Positions 8,477 through 11,498 of a stretch of DNA of 11,498 nt are shown here, in pieces. Origin of the DNA: Balneolaceae bacterium SMO_bin1 (GTDB taxonomy: Bacteria; Bacteroidota; Rhodothermia; Balneolales; Balneolaceae). The notes beneath the pieces were generated by a model. It was not told the DNA's origin. It ran no database searches and was given only the letters and a program-made list of their open reading frames with translations. The DNA lies in the NCBI GenBank assembly GCA_003123965.1, contig NNSL01000506.1:1-11498 (forward strand). The letters run 5' to 3'. The position numbers and the translations under genes were made by a program. How positions within the stretch are numbered: position 1 is the first letter of the stretch; every line of letters starts with the position of its first letter.

Positions 8477-9080
8477 TCAGGCTCTATTGGCATGGACAAT
8501 TTTTTTGTAGAGCTCTTTTGCCTTTAATTTGAGTTCTCCCAACGTACCATCATTATGAAGAACTGTATCTGCCAGGTGGGTTAACTCATTAAAGTTTTGC
8601 TGCTTTTCTATACGATCCACTACCAATTGTTTTGAAATGTCATCACGCTCCTGCACCCAGCCAATGCGCTTATCTTCAGGGGCCAGTACTAATACGATAT
8701 GATCTAACGAATCGGGACGTAAATTCTGTAGCAGTAAGGCCGCCTCGTAAACCACCGCTTCATACCCGTGTTCGGCGGCGGTATCCATTCATTGCATCTA
8801 CTTCTTCTGGTACCCGTGGATGTACAATGGCGTTTAGTTCGGCAACCCTGCCTTTTTCAAAAGCCTGTTTGGCCAGATATTTTTTGTTTAATTGTCCATC
8901 GTTTTTATAGGCACGCTCCCCGAATGTTTCGATAATTTCTTGTTTGACCGCCTCATTGTTGGTCATAATATCTTTCGCCAGCCGGTCGGCATTAATGATG
9001 TATGCCCCTTCCGATTCCCACGCCTCGCAGACTGTTGATTTACCGCTGCCAATACCACCAGTAATACCAATTCGTACCAT
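8477..9080 (-). CDS. coaE: Dephospho-CoA kinase CoaE, interrupted by an apparent one-base insertion
   Basis: CoaE phosphorylates dephospho-CoA in the last step of coenzyme A synthesis. ATG is at 9078-9080 and TGA at 8477-8479. The first frame (about 98 true residues) has the P-loop GITGGIGSGKST (5-16), the NADRLAK segment and IVHPRVPEEVDAM, then goes out of frame and stops at 8760. The second frame carries the rest: YEAVVYEAALLLQN, the nucleotide-binding lid region with ERDDISKQLV, and the C-terminal helix. Dropping one T of the TT at 8788-8789 (GCA ATG A[A]TG GAT on the coding strand) gives an unbroken 200-residue protein, the normal family length, reading VDAMMDTAAEHG across the join. No known recoding signal is visible. 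Because CoaE is normally essential and the site is a two-base run, sequence error is likelier than true loss. It starts 28 bases after prfB ends. Confidence 0.92.
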
Positions 9081-9108
9081 AACTTAGCTTACGATATTCC
9101 CAAAATTA

Positions 9109-10237
9109 CTAATCCTCGGCGCCGGATATTTTCATGAGATAGGCTTTGATAAAGTCATCCAGCTCGCCGTCCATTACAGCATCCACGTTTGATGTTTCAT
9201 GATCAGTGCGATGGTCTTTCACCATATTGTAAGGGTGAAAAACATACGACCGGATTTGGGAGCCCCATTCAATGCTACTTTTTGATTCCTCGAGCTTCTG
9301 CTTTTCACGTTCTTTAATCTGTTTTTCAAGCTCATAAATTTTAGATTTAAGCAACACCATCGCTTTTTCACGGTTTTGCATCTGCGAGCGCTCCTGCTGG
9401 CATTCGGCAACAACCTGCTCCTCGGAACCATCAGAGAGTTCGCCCTCCCAAATTAAGCGCACTCCGGTTTCAACTTTATTCACGTTTTGGCCACCGGCCC
9501 CACTGGCATGAAATCGCTGCAGTTCAACTTCACTTTCGTTGATATCAACCTCAATTTCGTCATCAACCAGTGGTGATACAAAAACTGAGCAGAAAGAGGT
9601 GTGCCGGCGGGAGTTGCTGTCAAAGGGAGAGATTCGCACCAGTCGATGCACACCGCTTTCCGCTTTTAGGTAGCCGTATGCAAAATCACCGCTCACTTCA
9701 ACTGTTCCACTTTTCAGCCCGGCTACATCGCCGTCTTGGTATTCGAGCACAGAAACGTCGTAGCCTTCTTTTTTTGCCCAGCGGGTATACATGCGGTACA
9801 GCATCTCTGCCCAATCCTGGCTTTCGGTGCCTCCTGCACCAGGCTTAAATGTTACTATGGCATCACGATGATCATCTTCACCGCGGAGCATATTTTTAAG
9901 TTCAAGCGCTTCAACACCACGCTCCAGCTTGCGTGTTTCGGTTTTTAAATCCTCCTCAACGTCTTCGCCTTCTTCAGCAAACTGCTGGTATACTTGGATG
10001 CTTTCGGTCAATTCTTTCAAATCGTCCCACTGCTGAACCATGCTCTTTTCATGATCAAGCTTTTTCATGATCCTGCGTGCTTCTTCAGGATCATCCCAAA
10101 AATTGGGATCCTGTGTCTGCTCCTGCAGCTCTATAATCCGTACTTTGCGCTGATCATAGTCAAAGATACCCCCTGAGCGCTTCCACACGCTCAAAGATTT
10201 CGTCCAGTCGATCGCTGCTAATTGTAGACGTACTCAT
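9109..10237 (-). CDS. prfB: Peptide chain release factor 2, with programmed +1 frameshift
   Basis: RF2 reads stop codons UGA and UAA and triggers peptide release. Translation starts at ATG 10235-10237, with AGGAGC upstream. It runs 25 codons (MSTSTISSDRLDEIF...) to an in-frame UGA at 10160-10162, shifts +1 by skipping the U at 10162, and continues from GAC (10161-10159) to TAG at 9109-9111. The full product is 375 residues, close to the usual length. The stop-recognition tripeptide SPF (about 203-205) marks RF2 rather than RF1, and GGQ (about 248-250) in HASGAGGQNVNKVETG is the catalytic peptidyl-tRNA hydrolysis motif. The N-terminal half is the coiled-coil domain. A plain ORF search misses the first 25 codons and starts falsely at 10194. 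It lies 41 bases after the DUF883-like gene and just before coaE. Confidence 0.97.
10159..10174 (-). promoter_or_regulatory. RF2 autoregulatory +1 frameshift site
   Basis: The minus strand reads AGG GGG TAT CTT TGA C (10174-10159). This matches the well-known E. coli prfB element: an internal Shine-Dalgarno-like AGGGGG three bases before the slippery CUU codon and the stop UGA with a following C. When RF2 is scarce the ribosome pauses at UGA, slips +1 on CUU to UUU and makes full-length RF2. When RF2 is plentiful it terminates after 25 residues. Confidence 0.97.
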
Positions 10238-10278
10238 GCTAGATGCTCCTATATTTAGCTTAAATTACAAATATCAGT

Positions 10279-10551
10279 TTATTTTGTGAGGCGACCTATA
10301 AGCAAGCCAATTGCAAGACCGCCTACTAAACCAAGCAACACGCCTTCTTCAGGGTTTGAGCGAACATAACGACGCGCCTCTTTATAGTCTCGATCCAGCT
10401 CTTTGCGAATATTATGGCGCTCTTTATCCAGTCGGTCTAACAGCTTTTCGTAGCCTTTAACACCTTTCCCCTTAAGCTCTTCGGCAGATTCTTTCAGGTT
10501 TTCAGCTGTTTCTTCAATTTCTTTTTCGATTTCTTCTTTTTTGTCAGCCAT
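10279..10551 (-). CDS. Small DUF883 (ElaB/YqjD)-like membrane-anchored protein
   Basis: The 90-residue protein starts at ATG 10549-10551. Residues 1-60 are almost all charged and strongly helical (Lys/Glu/Arg heptad-like, probable coiled coil). They are followed by the family-like hinge RRYVRSNPEEG (about 60-70) and one C-terminal glycine-rich membrane segment (about 71-88, GLVGGLAIGLLIGRLTK). This layout matches DUF883 proteins such as E. coli YqjD and ElaB, which are tail-anchored in the inner membrane and bind stationary-phase ribosomes; whether this one does so is inference. It sits 41 bases ahead of prfB in the same direction and may be co-transcribed, though it could have its own transcript. 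The upstream Shine-Dalgarno is weak. Confidence 0.8.
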   Translation of the reverse strand: MADKKEEIEKEIEETAENLKESAEELKGKGVKGYEKLLDRLDKERHNIRKELDRDYKEARRYVRSNPEEGVLLGLVGGLAIGLLIGRLTK

Positions 10552-10698
10552 AACTTTAAACGCTTTTGGTTAAAATGTTGAAGTTTAAATATACAAATTT
10601 GTACAGAACAATCAGTACGTATTTCCATTGCCCAAAACCATATGTACAGTCAGCAGCAATTCACAGACCATACATATACATACATTATATTATGATTT
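10552..10698. promoter_or_regulatory. Divergent intergenic region with a 12-bp palindrome
   Basis: This 147-base AT-rich gap separates the DUF883-like gene (minus) from the DUF3419 gene (plus), so promoters for both should lie here. A perfect palindrome TACAAATTTGTA is at 10592-10603, a plausible operator for a dimeric regulator. Tandem-like CATACATATACATACAT lies at about 10668-10684, just before the plus-strand gene. I found no clean TTG/TAnnTTTG promoter pair on either strand. Confidence 0.35.
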
Positions 10699-11498
10699 AT
10701 GAATACTGTTTCCAAAATGGTCAGCCATTTTAATCGGCGTGTTTTTCGTAGAGTTACCAACAATCGCCTGGTTTACAATACCTGCTGGGAAGATCCACGA
10801 ATTGACCGCCAGCTGTTACAAATGGATAAAGGAAGCTCAGTATTGATGATTAGCAGCGCAGGCTGTAACGCATTGGATTACCTGCTTGACAATCCCGCCA
10901 CTATTCAATGTGTAGATATTAATCCGGCCCAGAATGCCCTCTTATCGTTCAAGAAAGCACTTTTTTCACTTGGTAACTACGAACTACTTTGGCGTCTATT
11001 TGGTAAGGGCAGTTCTAATAATATACTTGAGGTATACCATAGTGAAATTCGGCCCTTGCTGCCGGATAAATATCATACATTTTGGGACGCCAACATTGAT
11101 TATTTTTCTCAAACCTCCACCTCCTTCTTTTATCACGGTACCTCAGGTCTGATAGCCAAATTAATAGTAATCTATTTTCATGGAAAGCAGCTGGAAAAAG
11201 CCATTCACCTCCTACTGCAATCACAATCATTAGCGGAACAACAATACTACTTCGAAGAAATCAAACCATATCTTAGTACAAGTTTTACTCGATGGCTATT
11301 AAATAGCAAGGCCGTGCTCTCCTGTTTGGGGGTGCCAGAACAACAGCTTAAGCTAATTGATGAGAGTAATAATAACGGGCTTCAAAGTTTTGTGCTTAAT
11401 GCTTTAGAAAATGTTTTTACCAGCCGCGAAATTGGGGATAACTACTTCTGGCACGTTTATCTCACTGGTTCCTACTCCAAAAATTGCTGCCCCAATTA
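10699..11498 (+). CDS. DUF3419 (BtaA-like) protein, N-terminal part (cut by window edge)
   Basis: The frame is open from ATG 10699 to the edge (266 codons seen). The start reads MNTVSKMVSHFNRRVF, then LVYNTCWEDPRIDRQLL (about 24-40), a strong DUF3419 hallmark. An AdoMet-binding-like segment follows (VLMISSAGCNALDYLL, about 48-63) with the acidic strand end CVDINPAQNALL (about 71-82). Family knowledge: DUF3419 includes BtaA, which moves the 3-amino-3-carboxypropyl group of S-adenosylmethionine onto diacylglycerol in betaine-lipid (DGTS) synthesis, with BtaB then methylating the product. That this protein does so is inference; many DUF3419 members are untested and the C-terminal part is not visible. 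The middle part is rich in aromatic and hydrophobic residues, which fits membrane association. The gene is divergent from the DUF883-like gene and lacks a Shine-Dalgarno. It is not terminated in the window, so simple ORF lists omit it. Confidence 0.88.
   Translation, partial: MNTVSKMVSHFNRRVFRRVTNNRLVYNTCWEDPRIDRQLLQMDKGSSVLMISSAGCNALDYLLDNPATIQCVDINPAQNALLSFKKALFSLGNYELLWRLFGKGSSNNILEVYHSEIRPLLPDKYHTFWDANIDYFSQTSTSFFYHGTSGLIAKLIVIYFHGKQLEKAIHLLLQSQSLAEQQYYFEEIKPYLSTSFTRWLLNSKAVLSCLGVPEQQLKLIDESNNNGLQSFVLNALENVFTSREIGDNYFWHVYLTGSYSKNCCPN

Noticed and set aside
10934..11152. Plus-strand 72-codon open frame and its antisense partner near 11015-11230
   Set aside because: Both lie inside the open DUF3419 frame that runs from 10699 to the edge and matches the family strongly.
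1..11498. CRISPR arrays, insertion sequences, phage or defence genes, tRNA and rRNA
   Set aside because: I looked on both strands and saw no regular spaced repeats, transposase or integrase motifs, cloverleaf or rRNA segments.

Overview
The window suggests a halophilic or marine member of the Bacteroidota/Rhodothermota/Balneolota group. This is an inference from several signs: the rimP-nusA-infB order, acidic protein compositions, mostly weak Shine-Dalgarno sequences, one near-perfect Bacteroidota-type promoter (TTG-N20-TAnnTTTG), a long exported BNR-repeat protein, a lipoprotein form of DUF192, and a DUF3419 protein. GC looks mid-40s by eye and was not computed.

Layout. Bases 1-3804 (minus strand) hold the translation/transcription operon rimP - nusA - infB; infB runs off the left edge inside IF-2 domain II. 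The operon has a candidate promoter at 3864-3894, followed almost at once by a hairpin with a U-run at 3825-3855. Bases 4050-7329 (plus strand) hold a large secreted BNR/sortilin-like repeat protein and a DUF192 lipoprotein, whose signal peptide is encoded out of frame inside the last codons of the repeat protein. A strong two-way terminator at 7347-7377 separates this pair from a minus-strand cluster, listed here in transcription order: a small DUF883-like membrane protein, prfB (RF2), coaE (dephospho-CoA kinase) and fbp (class 1 fructose-1,6-bisphosphatase). A divergent plus-strand DUF3419/BtaA-like gene starts at 10699 and leaves the window on the right.

How the genes fit together. RimP, NusA, IF-2 and RF2 are core expression factors for 30S maturation, transcript elongation/termination, initiation and termination of translation. 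CoaE completes coenzyme A synthesis and Fbp is the gluconeogenic phosphatase. The exported repeat protein, the DUF192 lipoprotein and the DUF883 protein belong to the cell envelope, and the DUF3419 protein may modify membrane lipids.

Three genes need care when read. prfB carries the classic programmed +1 frameshift site and is intact. nusA and coaE are each interrupted by an apparent one-base indel in a short base run; both are normally essential, so sequencing or assembly error is the likeliest cause. I found no mobile element, CRISPR array, phage, defence locus, tRNA or rRNA. This is mainly a housekeeping region, and I see no convincing new multi-gene system.
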